Origin: Marinicella marina
GTDB taxonomy: Bacteria; Pseudomonadota; Gammaproteobacteria; Xanthomonadales; Marinicellaceae
Assembly (NCBI RefSeq): GCF_030065545.1
Contig: NZ_JASJNC010000001.1
Coordinates: forward strand, 186,001-250,000
Reading direction: 5' to 3'
Length of the DNA stretch: 64,000 bases
The position numbers and the translations under genes are program-made. Below, piece after piece: positions 18,089-28,600 of the stretch (position 1 is its first letter; each line of letters begins with the position of its first letter). The notes under the pieces were generated by a model. That model saw nothing but the letters and a program-made list of their open reading frames with translations, did not search any database and was not told the origin of the DNA.

Positions 18089-18979
18089 ATGTTGAAATTT
18101 ACAAGCGATTTATATTCCTTTCAAATCAAATCACGTCAAATACAAACTCTAATCGAGCAAGAGTTTTCATCGACAATTTACGAAAATATTGTTGAATTAT
18201 TACAGCTTGGCGAACAACCTAATAGTTTCGATCTAATTGAAGAAAGAGCAAAATTGTTTTTTAAAAACATGGTTTCATTTGATGCCACTGCTCCAAGCCT
18301 GGGGCAGATTTATCATCATTTATCCATGAGCTTCAATGATTTGCCATATGAAAAATTTAAAGGCACGATTTTCAAAAAGTCTCTTAATGCAAGGGACTTT
18401 CTTTGTATACCAGTTAATCTTGGTCATTCAGTATTGCCAAAAGGGAAGAAAGTTATTCACCCATATCCAGAAGAACTCGAAGTTTTCAGTACTCTAAATG
18501 ATTGGAAGTCAGTTTGGCTTTCAGGGAACATATCAACAAGAAAAAATGCATTTCTTGCTCCACCTTTACCTATGAAATGTTTTGGAGGTAAAAACCTTAA
18601 GCTAGAACAATACCAAGATTGGCCAGTTAATAGTTCGCACCCTTATTACAAAACTCACAAAAAATTATTCACAGGAAATGCAGGTGTGATTGTAAGAAAT
18701 GAATTTAATGATATAGTTGGGTTTATGAAATGGCATTGGTGGAATGAACTTCATGTTAAAGGAAGTGATTTTCATTTTTGCATTCAAAACAGAAATGAAT
18801 TTATAGACGTTGGTTTTGACCTCAGGCCTTTTGAAGAAAAGCCATCTCTTGGCCCAGATATCGAATACAAAGATAATATTCAGAGTTCAATAATAGATGA
18901 AAACTCTTTTACTGTTAGACAGATAAAAAGCTTCCGATTTAGGTATAAACTGGTAAATGGGATATGGGTGGATGAATGA
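18089..18979 (+). CDS. Unknown soluble protein in the transposon core region
   Basis: I do not recognise this 296-residue protein. It has no signal peptide or membrane segment. The N-terminal third is helical ('DLIEERAKLFFKNMVSF'). The C-terminal part is rich in Trp and Phe, with 'GFMKWHWWNELHVKGSDFHFC'. It ends 9 bp before the stop of the convergent secreted operon and is divergent from the TnsE-like gene. Base composition is AT-rich like the tns genes, so it may be an accessory gene of the element rather than cargo. No function is proposed. Confidence 0.55.
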   Translation: MLKFTSDLYSFQIKSRQIQTLIEQEFSSTIYENIVELLQLGEQPNSFDLIEERAKLFFKNMVSFDATAPSLGQIYHHLSMSFNDLPYEKFKGTIFKKSLNARDFLCIPVNLGHSVLPKGKKVIHPYPEELEVFSTLNDWKSVWLSGNISTRKNAFLAPPLPMKCFGGKNLKLEQYQDWPVNSSHPYYKTHKKLFTGNAGVIVRNEFNDIVGFMKWHWWNELHVKGSDFHFCIQNRNEFIDVGFDLRPFEEKPSLGPDIEYKDNIQSSIIDENSFTVRQIKSFRFRYKLVNGIWVDE

Positions 18980-18988
18980 CTCTGATTT

Positions 18989-19906
18989 TCAATGATTTTT
19001 TTCTGAAAGATATGGATTTAATGCAGTAATTGACCTTTCACTAATTTGGAGCCTTTCATTTGTTAAAGAAATTACTGTAGCTTTTTCATCCTCAGAGAGG
19101 GATCCTAAGCTGGACTGATTATAGTGAAGGCTATTTTCACCCAAACTTGTTAATATTTCTTTTATTGCTTGGTTATTTCTATACAAACCCATTTTTTTAA
19201 TTAACCAGTTTAAATGAGCCAATTCCATTTTTGAACCTTTATTAATCATTGGAAGCACATCATTAATACTCAAAGCCAGTTCATTCTTAATCTCATCAAT
19301 AGATGAGTTGTTCAATAAATTAAGCGAGCTTATGAAATGAGCCTTTCTTTTTAGCAATCTCAAAAACAAATCTTTATTTTTAATCTTCGCAGAAACAGAT
19401 TTCTCTGCTGGAATAACATCATGCCATCCAAACTCACCAATTAAAGCAAGGGTGACCTCGGCCATATCAGTGTCTTTCTGGCTATTTAAAACATTCTTCA
19501 AAATATCTTTATCATATACATTCCTCAGAGTAGCTAACCAAACTAATTCTCTTATTCGTTTATTATTATGGTTAGTATGATTTTTAATTGATGATATGTA
19601 CAAAAGTATTTGATTTGCTTGTTTTTCGCTTGGATTATTTGTTTTAAGAACAACTGAAACAATATCAATAACACGTGTACATAATTTTGAAAAAGAAGTA
19701 TTTTTTTCCTGGGCCAAGCATTGGGATAAATACTTAATCAAATTTTCATAATCATCCTCTTTCATAGCTAAGTTTTGAGCTCTATAGTTCAAAATATTAA
19801 CATCTTTAGGTATATTTTCAGTATCTGGTGTATATGAATAAACCACTGAACTACACAGTACGCATACAAAAATTGTAAATGTTATCTTTAAATTAACTGT
19901 AATCAT
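18989..19906 (-). CDS. Secreted helical-repeat protein, last gene of the giant-protein operon
   Basis: From the ATG at 19906 the protein is 305 residues with a signal peptide (MITVNLKITFTIFVCVLCSSVVYSYT). The rest is predicted from sequence to be short amphipathic helices ('NILLYISSIKN'-like pairs, 'DMAEVTLALIGEFGWHDVIP'), reminiscent of HEAT-like repeats, but no family can be named. It overlaps the upstream gene by 14 bp (or 41 bp if an earlier in-frame start at 19933 is used), so its translation is probably coupled. Being small, exported and directly after a secreted Ig/PKD protein with an HExxH motif, it could be a partner or an immunity protein; this is inference. Confidence 0.6.
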   Translation of the reverse strand: MITVNLKITFTIFVCVLCSSVVYSYTPDTENIPKDVNILNYRAQNLAMKEDDYENLIKYLSQCLAQEKNTSFSKLCTRVIDIVSVVLKTNNPSEKQANQILLYISSIKNHTNHNNKRIRELVWLATLRNVYDKDILKNVLNSQKDTDMAEVTLALIGEFGWHDVIPAEKSVSAKIKNKDLFLRLLKRKAHFISSLNLLNNSSIDEIKNELALSINDVLPMINKGSKMELAHLNWLIKKMGLYRNNQAIKEILTSLGENSLHYNQSSLGSLSEDEKATVISLTNERLQISERSITALNPYLSEKNH

Positions 19907-22900
19907 CTTCAAACTCCACAGCATCTGTTTCAATTAAATATCTGCATTTATCTACTCTTGTTGATGGGGCCCAAGGGTAAGGGCTTGTATGGTATATATT
20001 ATCAGGTATTTGTCCACCTGGATTATTATCAATACTATCATCACCAGTAGTTGGAAATACACCGTCTTGAATGGGTGTTGAATCATTAGGTCCAGCATCT
20101 GTTCCATCAGCAACAATCTCTGGGCAACCATCATCATCTGAATCTTGTTTTGGAGATGAGCCAGTTGCACCGGCTGGCTCAGAATATAAAATTCTAAATT
20201 GCCATGTATGTCGAGACTCATGGAGTACTGTTTCTGTTAATGTCGAATTCGTATTCATTCGGTGTCCATTGTCTCCACTAGGAACACCTACTGTACAAGT
20301 TAGTCCAATATAAATTGACCTTGGATTGAATGGTACATAACCACATGCACCCGCTAAAATACCATCAGTTCTTCCAAGATAAACATTTTTAACACCAGCC
20401 ATAACTTCACCTAAGATACCTCCACCCCCACGCGTACTACGAACTATATCCCATGATTGTTTTTCAAGCCAATCAGGAACTCGAGAGTCATTAGTATCTC
20501 CGATATTATCAGAAGTTTCCAAATCACTTTCTTCTACCCATTGATCAACATCTACTGTTTCCAGACTTGATTCATGAATATTATCAAAATCAGATAATTC
20601 AATTTTAATTGACGCATCTATAGGACCTTCTAAACTTAAGGTGTTTGATACTGAGTCAATAGAAATATCTCCTTTACCAGACTGAATACTTATCGTTTCA
20701 GGCAATGTACTAGCCCCATCATTTCCATCATAATAAGCGGTTCCTGCTTCCTCAGTAATCTCAGCATCACCTGAAAAATCATCTATAACATTTCCAGCTT
20801 CTGGATGTTCATCAGGGTATAGCACTTCAATCTCTAAGTTGGTTCTTTCAGCATAGTATTGATTGCTATTTACCCCAATCAATTCAAATGGATCTTCCTC
20901 TGCTTCTTTAATTTCAACTTTAGGCAAAAATATATTAACCTCTATGCTGTCACTGATTTTTCCTGGGTTACAACTTTCGCCAGCATTTACACATGTTGCA
21001 AATGCAGTTACAAGGTATGTTCCAGGTAATTCAAATTCATGATCAAATGGTGGTGGATCTGTTAGTACAGAAGAACCATCATTGATATACCATTCAAAAG
21101 TTCTCTCATCGCATCCATTACCTTCTAATTCAGCATCAAATTCAACAGTAGTTCCATCATTTTCTGCTATTTTCCATAAAACATCAGTTTCATTATCTGC
21201 AGATACAACAATAGTACAAATGCAATCGTCCCCAGATCTTCCTATAGAGCACTCATTCTCCCCCTCATTAGTAGGGGGTGGTGGCGGTGGGCCTCCGCCC
21301 CAACCAGCTTTGGTAATTCCAGATCCGGGTTCAGTTACAATTTGTGTTCCGTCAGCACTAACTGTTCCCAGGCCCATTGGAATAAATTGAGCTAAGTCAT
21401 GATCCCATTGCACAATGGTTCTGGTTGTGCCAGGTTTCATACCACTGACATTAGGCATCTTGACTTCTATAGGCGGGTCAAACCGCGTACCTGAAGGTTG
21501 GATGGTCCAACCAAAGGGGCTGAAACGTCCAGAACCACCAGGAGGAACCATGGGCAGTCTATCTGCATGAACTGGATTAACAACCAACTCACCTGTTCTT
21601 GAACCATCTGGGAATGTCACACTGTTTGATTTGACGATCATTTCAAAACCATCAAAACCTGGGATAAATAAGCTCACATCTTCATCTCCACCAACGACTT
21701 GCGCACGATCAGTATGTACAGGAGGCAGGTAAATGATGTGGGGTAGGTGGTTGTCCTGACCTTGAATCACAGTGGCTTCAAAGTGTAAACCAGGGTATTC
21801 AACCGTTTCTCCGTTTTGTACCATCGTCACATTTCGACCATCTATAAATAAATCCACTCGACCCACGGGTACATTACCTTCAAACCTAAAAAAACCCTCC
21901 TTATCAGTGGTGGTGGTTAAACTGCTACGAGCAAAACTTAAAATCACACCTTCAAGTGGTATACCGCTCATATCCATCACGGTACCAGTAAAGCGAGTTG
22001 GGCCATTGTTTCTGGCTTTAACGATTATTTGAAAATCTGTTGAACCAACTAAATTACCTGAGCTATTTATACTTTGAGCCTCTACTAGAACCACTCCTGT
22101 GCTTGAACCCAAACTAGGTCTAGCAGCCGCTTGGCCTTTTTTGTCACTGGTTGTGATTACTGACAAGCCACCTGCTGAAACTTGAGCATTTATGGCAGAT
22201 GAATCATCAAACTTAGCATCACCGCTGCGAATTGAAAACCTCACTTGTGCACCTGGTACTGGATTGCTCATGGCATCAAGCACAACAACTGTTGGAGAAT
22301 GAAGTGGCGATGAATGAGTCTGCGCATACTGAGTACCTGCACCATCCTCAACAACCACCCGGGCTGGCTCACCTACCAATGATGAAGTTGTGAAATATAT
22401 CGATTCACTAAGATCATCTGACCAAGCCTTAACCACATGACTGGCAAGACCTGACTCTTGCCCGTGGGTTAACCAAACATGCACCTCACCACTGGCATCG
22501 GTGTTAAGGCTTAAGTTCCTTGCTGGATTTACACCATCTATCAAATCAGTGTCGTTTGCTAATGAGCTGATTGTTCCTGAACCTTTGATTACATCAAAAT
22601 GCACTGTCACATCACTTATAGGAAGCCCCGTTTTATCAAAAGCGGCAATTCGAAGTGGCATGCTAAGTTGGTCACCTACAAGACCACTTTGGTTTGACCC
22701 CCCCATATAACTTAATCGATTAGTACCAGCATCAACTCGGGTTATGTTCGTAGTGATTTGTCGAGTATTCCCAAACTGATCACTAGCTGTTATTAACATT
22801 GGGTTGTTACCCACAGCCAAGGCAATCTGTGGTGATAGGTAGTTGATACCTTCTACTTGAGCTTCATAGTTTTGGCCTGTTATCAGATTATTGACACTTA

Positions 22901-23762
22901 TCATGGCCTCAGGTGCATTAAAATCACCTTCAACAGCATCATTAATTGTTCCGTTAAGCGTGGTGAAATTAGCCGAAGTGATACGCTCAAAAGTATTAGC
23001 AACACTAACGAATGGGGCAGTTTGATCTACATATACGGTAATTGTTGCCGTGGTTTGTCGACCAAATTCATCGGTGGCTGTGGCACTGATTAGGTTTGTT
23101 CCTTCATGCAAAAAGTAATCATCGAAACTAAAAGTGTTGTTAGTGAATGAGGCTTGTTGTTGATTGATTTTTAAATCAATTACAGGCGAGGATAGTGTGC
23201 CTGTTATGCTTACTGGTCGTTCAACTACACCTGACAAGTTTAAGGCACCACCAGCACCTAATCCAGTTGTATCAACAGGCCCTAAAGTTTGCCAATCTAA
23301 TGGGCTGGTAAAAGTAATGATGGGTAAATCGTAATAACTGAAGTTAGCCTCAATCACTTCTTCTCTGTCCCCATTTTCATCGCTATAGTTAGCCACTGCC
23401 TCAATTAAATTATCTCCTTCATTTAAAGTGACATTCAAGCGATAAATCGCTGCATCTTCATCTTGGGTAACAAAATTAGCAGGTGTTCCATTAATCAACA
23501 CATCAAATAATGCTCCATCCGCTAAAGTGGCTCGCACTTCCAATACTGCTTCTGCTTGATCAAAAATGGTTTCAGCTTCAGTGACATAACTGATCATTCC
23601 TAAATCTATAGCCTCAAATGAATTTTCAAAAATTAAATCATCATTACCTGCTATGGATGAAAATGTAATCAGTATTAGAATTAACATACCTAATATACAC
23701 TTGCAATTTGTGCTTTTAGGTATTTTTAATGTTGGATCATACTCCATAATATTATTTTGCAT
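19893..23762 (-). CDS. Large secreted Ig-like/PKD protein with C-terminal HExxH motif
   Basis: The 1289-residue protein has a late N-terminal hydrophobic segment (CILGMLILILITFSSIAG), then 'NDDLIFENSFE', a short motif known after signal peptides in Xanthomonadales-like bacteria. Ig-like strands follow (about 60-330), then two bacterial Ig-like (Big_1-type) domains (about 350-590), a carboxypeptidase-regulatory-like domain (about 590-690) and a segment 'FEMIVKSNSVTFPDGSRTG ... ITKAGWGG' (about 700-840). That segment resembles the region ahead of RHS repeats in large secreted polymorphic toxins, but no RHS repeats follow. A Pro-rich linker and a PKD-like domain come next. Near residue 1179 lies 'LHESRHTWQF', an HExxH zinc-peptidase-type motif, followed by an Asp-rich calcium-like stretch (DSDDDGCPE). 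Start could be 23762 or the ATG at 23747. Confidence 0.65.
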   Translation of the reverse strand: MQNNIMEYDPTLKIPKSTNCKCILGMLILILITFSSIAGNDDLIFENSFEAIDLGMISYVTEAETIFDQAEAVLEVRATLADGALFDVLINGTPANFVTQDEDAAIYRLNVTLNEGDNLIEAVANYSDENGDREEVIEANFSYYDLPIITFTSPLDWQTLGPVDTTGLGAGGALNLSGVVERPVSITGTLSSPVIDLKINQQQASFTNNTFSFDDYFLHEGTNLISATATDEFGRQTTATITVYVDQTAPFVSVANTFERITSANFTTLNGTINDAVEGDFNAPEAMISVNNLITGQNYEAQVEGINYLSPQIALAVGNNPMLITASDQFGNTRQITTNITRVDAGTNRLSYMGGSNQSGLVGDQLSMPLRIAAFDKTGLPISDVTVHFDVIKGSGTISSLANDTDLIDGVNPARNLSLNTDASGEVHVWLTHGQESGLASHVVKAWSDDLSESIYFTTSSLVGEPARVVVEDGAGTQYAQTHSSPLHSPTVVVLDAMSNPVPGAQVRFSIRSGDAKFDDSSAINAQVSAGGLSVITTSDKKGQAAARPSLGSSTGVVLVEAQSINSSGNLVGSTDFQIIVKARNNGPTRFTGTVMDMSGIPLEGVILSFARSSLTTTTDKEGFFRFEGNVPVGRVDLFIDGRNVTMVQNGETVEYPGLHFEATVIQGQDNHLPHIIYLPPVHTDRAQVVGGDEDVSLFIPGFDGFEMIVKSNSVTFPDGSRTGELVVNPVHADRLPMVPPGGSGRFSPFGWTIQPSGTRFDPPIEVKMPNVSGMKPGTTRTIVQWDHDLAQFIPMGLGTVSADGTQIVTEPGSGITKAGWGGGPPPPPPTNEGENECSIGRSGDDCICTIVVSADNETDVLWKIAENDGTTVEFDAELEGNGCDERTFEWYINDGSSVLTDPPPFDHEFELPGTYLVTAFATCVNAGESCNPGKISDSIEVNIFLPKVEIKEAEEDPFELIGVNSNQYYAERTNLEIEVLYPDEHPEAGNVIDDFSGDAEITEEAGTAYYDGNDGASTLPETISIQSGKGDISIDSVSNTLSLEGPIDASIKIELSDFDNIHESSLETVDVDQWVEESDLETSDNIGDTNDSRVPDWLEKQSWDIVRSTRGGGGILGEVMAGVKNVYLGRTDGILAGACGYVPFNPRSIYIGLTCTVGVPSGDNGHRMNTNSTLTETVLHESRHTWQFRILYSEPAGATGSSPKQDSDDDGCPEIVADGTDAGPNDSTPIQDGVFPTTGDDSIDNNPGGQIPDNIYHTSPYPWAPSTRVDKCRYLIETDAVEFEDDYS

Positions 23763-25062
23763 ATCTTATTTCCAATGAATATTTATCAATAACCAGTTGA
23801 GCAATATCTCTACCCAATTTTAATCCTTGGTCATTGTCGAACTTAAAATGAATACCACCTAGCAATCTAGAATGTGCAGCTTCATCACCCATGGCCTTTA
23901 TCGCATCTGCCTCACTTTTAAAATGATGTGCTAAAACCGTTGAGGCTGCACCACTTATGGCAGCATGACCTGATACATAGGATGGAAATGGTGGAGTTAA
24001 AATATAGGGTTTAAAATCCAATCCTTTGATCTTCTTAGCAGCTGTTACTGGTCTGATATACCAATAATGATATTTAGAGTCCCATGCAGCTATAAAAGTA
24101 TCTGCCATAGCTATATTTAGTTGCATAAATATTTGTGCTATTTGATGATCACTTAATTCAAGCTTAGAAACCAACTTAATGGCGATTTGATTCCAATGCC
24201 CAGCTGGAGTCACAGTTCCATGCCCATCAACCCAGAATTTGGCCACTTCTTTTTGTTCATTTGTGAGATTTTTATCAACGTCAACCACTTCATCCAAAGC
24301 AGCCATGAATTCTTTGGTTCCATAAACTGGTGGCGGCTCAGGTCTAAATTGATCGGCTGTTTTTAACACCCATGGTTTCCAGTCAGGCGCAAAAGGTTCA
24401 TCAGGTGGATAATAGTAATAAGGTGGTGTGGGTTCCCATGCACCTGGTCCATAATATCGCCCCTCTCCATACCATTGAAGCCTTTTTCCATTCCAACCTT
24501 TTTGGGCGCCATCATTTTCAGCATATTCAATAACCCGGTTACCAATCATTTGACCTAGATTGAAAGCTGAATTCATTTCGTAACTGAAATTTTCAGATGA
24601 TTTTTTCAGTTCAATTACTTTATGTACTATACGCATAAAAGTATGTTCTTCAGCTGGGAAAAGGTAGCTCAAAACTTTCGCTGCTGCCACAGATACCGTT
24701 AGATATGAGTCATATTTCTTGGATTCTGAATGGTTCAACGCATCATACATCGCCACATGTATTAAAGCTAAAGCTCTAGCACCACGGCTGGGCTGCATCT
24801 TATGCTTAACAAAATACTCTAAAGTAAGGTTGGTCCATGGGATAGTAACTGCATGTTCATCCCAACCTGAAACAATGTCTTGTGCTCTCACTGAAGCTTT
24901 TAGCCATTGATCCTCTCTGAAATCAGGCAATGACCATTTTTCTGTCTTAACACTTATGGCTGTGTAATCAAGGACCGTATTGCCAGAAAAACTGACAGAT
25001 GGATTCATAACAGAAATTAATAAGCCGATAGTGAAGTATATTTGACCGATAAAACCCCTCAC
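23752..25062 (-). CDS. Exported vanadium-dependent haloperoxidase / PAP2-fold enzyme
   Basis: The 436-residue protein has an N-terminal hydrophobic signal segment and the complete three-part active site of the haloperoxidase/acid phosphatase superfamily: K330-x6-R337-P338 ('KYHYWYIRP'), S364-G-H366 in 'FPSYVSGHA', and S398-R-x5-H405-x3-D409 in 'SRLLGGIHFKFD'. In haloperoxidases these hold vanadate and oxidise halides with peroxide; in PAP2 enzymes the same residues remove phosphate. The 'PSYVSGH' form and the helical N-terminal half match bacterial haloperoxidase-like proteins. Which reaction it performs cannot be told. It overlaps the ankyrin gene by 4 bp and the downstream gene by 11 bp. 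Confidence 0.82.
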   Translation of the reverse strand: MRGFIGQIYFTIGLLISVMNPSVSFSGNTVLDYTAISVKTEKWSLPDFREDQWLKASVRAQDIVSGWDEHAVTIPWTNLTLEYFVKHKMQPSRGARALALIHVAMYDALNHSESKKYDSYLTVSVAAAKVLSYLFPAEEHTFMRIVHKVIELKKSSENFSYEMNSAFNLGQMIGNRVIEYAENDGAQKGWNGKRLQWYGEGRYYGPGAWEPTPPYYYYPPDEPFAPDWKPWVLKTADQFRPEPPPVYGTKEFMAALDEVVDVDKNLTNEQKEVAKFWVDGHGTVTPAGHWNQIAIKLVSKLELSDHQIAQIFMQLNIAMADTFIAAWDSKYHYWYIRPVTAAKKIKGLDFKPYILTPPFPSYVSGHAAISGAASTVLAHHFKSEADAIKAMGDEAAHSRLLGGIHFKFDNDQGLKLGRDIAQLVIDKYSLEIRYAK

Positions 25063-25679
25063 TTTTTATCACCTATGTTGTTTAGGACAGATAGTATTGA
25101 TTGATCATTTCTCAATGTTGCAGCATCAATTGGAGTCACACCATCTGTACTTGTTACAGAAACGTCCGCTTCGTATTCAAGCAAAGCATTTACAGCTTTT
25201 ATGTCACCGGATTGAGTCGCAGCAATTAATGCTGTTGGACCTTGTTGGGGTATATGGTTTGGGTTTGCTCCAGCTTTTAATAGAGATATCAAAGGACGAA
25301 ACTTTCCATTATAAGCTGACCAAATCAATGCGGTTGCACCCTGATAATCTTGTTGCTCAATATTAGCTCCATGACTTATTAACCAATCTACAACATGTAC
25401 ATGTCCTTGAGATGAGGCATTATGCAATGCGGTTGCCAGAAAAACGCGATCTCTTGCATTGATATCGACACCTGATGCCAAGCTGTTCTGAACTGAATTT
25501 AAATCGCCCGATGCTGCATACTTTAAAAATTCATAAGTATTTAAATCTGAATCATTATCCGTATTTTGACTATGAACAGTACTACAAAGTAAGCAGAGAG
25601 CGATACTAACCATACTCATAATTTTGATCATTACGGATGTTTTCATCTTCCAATTGTATGTGTTAATAGGACTCATCAT
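25059..25679 (-). CDS. Exported ankyrin-repeat protein
   Basis: The 206-residue protein carries a signal peptide (MIKIMSMVSIALCLLCSTVHSQ) and about four to five ankyrin repeats: 'DINARDRVFLATALHNASSQGHV', 'IEQQDYQGATALIWSAYNGKF', 'PNHIPQQGPTALIAATQSGDI' and 'VSVTSTDGVTPIDAATLRNDQ' (each shown in part). Exported bacterial ankyrin proteins often bind or protect a neighbouring enzyme, including as immunity or chaperone-like partners. The first Met (25679) overlaps the giant-gene stop as ATGA; ATG 25646 is an alternative start nearer the signal peptide. Position just before the haloperoxidase-like gene suggests a partner role, which is inference. Confidence 0.85.
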   Translation of the reverse strand: MMSPINTYNWKMKTSVMIKIMSMVSIALCLLCSTVHSQNTDNDSDLNTYEFLKYAASGDLNSVQNSLASGVDINARDRVFLATALHNASSQGHVHVVDWLISHGANIEQQDYQGATALIWSAYNGKFRPLISLLKAGANPNHIPQQGPTALIAATQSGDIKAVNALLEYEADVSVTSTDGVTPIDAATLRNDQSILSVLNNIGDKK

Positions 25680-28600
25680 GGCACCTGAAAATTCACAACA
25701 TCCATCTGATCACTGCCACTCATACCATCAAACATATCTGATTTTGTGCCATTAAGTAACTCAGTAATAATTCCGTTTACTGTGCTAATGTCATCGGGGT
25801 CACTGTAAACCACGTAACTGACAAATATTGCGGTATCCCCAGGCTGAATTGTTTGTATCCAGGACCATGAGAAACTGCCTCTTGCATTCATGAAATCAGT
25901 GTTCACTGGAATCATTGGCGAATTACCTGAAAAGACATAGCCTGTAACAGCTGGGTCGGAGTTATCATTGCCATCATATGCATGAATCGCATGTGTATTG
26001 CCATTAGTTTGTGGATTAACATTTAATAAAGTATTGGCAGAGGATGTTTCAATATCATTCCCGTCAAAAATAACCTCCAAATTGCCATATGCACCAGATA
26101 AATTAACATCAACTGTCACAGGCGTGTTTCCAATGTTAGTCACTTTATCCGCCAGACGAGTAAAGTCACCATTTATACCGGAATAAATTTGACGCTCAAA
26201 ACTAATGAAATCTGTTGTTGTGGGCCCTACGATGACTTGCTGATTGTCAATTTCATTGAATGCAGCTCTTTGCTCTTTCAATAATCGACCATTCACGCTC
26301 AATTTGAGAGGGCGATACAATGGTCTATTATCATAATTCCCAGCAGATTCGTTGTTAACTGGTGTAATCTGCCCAATACCATCAATGCTAACTTGGTAGC
26401 CAGTCCCACCATTATTTAAAGCTGTGCTTAACCGCTTCGCATTACCTAGTTCGACATTTTCATCTACAACATCAGAGCTTATCACCTCAGCTTTTTTCAA
26501 TGCGATTTCACCGTTATTAAAACAGCTTCCATCTATTCCTCTGATGAGCACTTCACCCGGTGCAACCGAAGGGAAAGAATGAATTCCAGGGCCACTGCCA
26601 TTAAAATCTGGCAATTGGTAGAACACATCATCATAGGCCGCATATCCATGAGTATGCTTTAATTCAACGCAGGCAGATTCAATCGGCCCTTGTGAACTCA
26701 TCAAGTTTATTGACATTGAACCGGTCTCATCAAACTGCATATCCACCATGATGTTTTCACCATCAAAAGACAGCTCTGCGTTGTTTGTTGTGACATTTTT
26801 GGTTGCTGTATCAGCAACAGATAATTCTATCTGACCCAGTGCAACATAAGGCAATTCATAGATACCATTGACATCCGTTCTGTCGCTGGTTTCAAAGTTT
26901 TCACTTGTATTTTCAGCATAAACCCTGGCATTGGGTAATGGAGCTCCTGCTGGGTCTGTGACCACTCCGCTGATTGAGCCAGATGCTTGTAACTGTATGT
27001 CAAGGACTTGCGGAATGGCAACATCATTCATCATATCAGAAGCTTGTCCTCTCAAACCAGATTGATTATCTGTTGCTGTCAATTCGAAACTACCTGCACG
27101 AACACCCAAAAGGCGGTATTGACCCATTTCATCAGCAGCAGCAGAGAATCCGTCATTTGAACTGACTGTTGCATTAGGCACGACGGTGTTATCAAAATAG
27201 GTCACTTCACCAGTAATCACGGATAAAACTACTGTTTCATCAATCAATTGATCAGTAATAATTTCCCAGTTACTGCTATAAATGGTATTGAATGTATTCG
27301 TTTCGTAAATGATCAATGTAATGTCTTGATTTTCTGCTATTGCCAACAGATAGAACGGGTCATCACAACTTTGATCATCTGAAAATTGTTCAGGAACCCC
27401 AGTAAATGCAATGGCGCACTGATCGCCCACGGATAATCCATCACTGGCGCTGAGTTGAATTCGTACAGAAGTTCCTGGAACAATAAAATTCAATTCTTGA
27501 GTGATTCCACCATTTGCTAATGTTGTTACATCTGATCCATCAAGATTATCCAACGCTAAAATTTTCTGGTAATAAACTGTAATTTCCTGGCCTACAGGTA
27601 CACCGATAATTTCATATTCGCCATCGTTGTTGGTGTTTGAGCTGGCGTAAAGAGAACCTGTATTCCCATTAATTGGATCCGTGACATATTGAGCCCACAC
27701 CTCAAAATCAACACCTGGAACACCTCCGATACCTTCAACCCTGCCAAAAACAGTTCCACGACCTGCCAAAAGTATATTCTGATTGATAGTTGAACCTTGT
27801 TCGGTCATCACGCTAACCAACGATTTCACAGAATTGACAGGGTCACGTGCAACGATATTTAATTCCACGCCAATGGGTAAGTTAGATAATGAATACTGTC
27901 CCTGATTATCTGTGGTTGTTTGGTTCACATACCGATTATCATGAGCATAGTAAACCTCCACTGTTGAATTAGATACTGGTGTTACGCCATCAAATTCATA
28001 CACGATTCCTTGTGCTGATGTAACATCAAGGACTAAGTTCACGACTACATCACCACCACTTGCTTCAACTACCTGTGTGGCTATTACTTGAGAGTCAAAT
28101 GGGCTGGTTACTCTGAAAACCACTGTTCCATCATTTTGATAATTGTAACTGTATTCACCAGATGAGTTAGTAAATGGTCTAAACACACCTTGATTTGGCG
28201 CCCTGATTTCAAGTCTGACTGATTGATTAATCGGACTTAAATCAGCATTCAGAACTTTCACATTAAAAAGTGTGGCTGTATTCACTTCCAAATCAATGGT
28301 TGTGACATCACCTATGTTGTTCAATGTGCTCATTGCGTTAACCGAAGGCCTTTCGACATAAGTCACTTCAACGTCACCCAAAGGCACACCAACTATTTCA
28401 TAGAAGCCAGAGGCATCGGTAAGAACTTGATTATTTAAAACTGGCGCGGTACTGAGCGATCTGACATTAATCGTTTTATCAGCTAACGGGATCACACCAC
28501 CCGTTTCGTAAACATGCCCGTTTACAACACCACCAGTGGTGAATGATTCAACGGGAACAGAATCTCCATCAATAGCAGCACTGATGAATTGATCTCCGGT

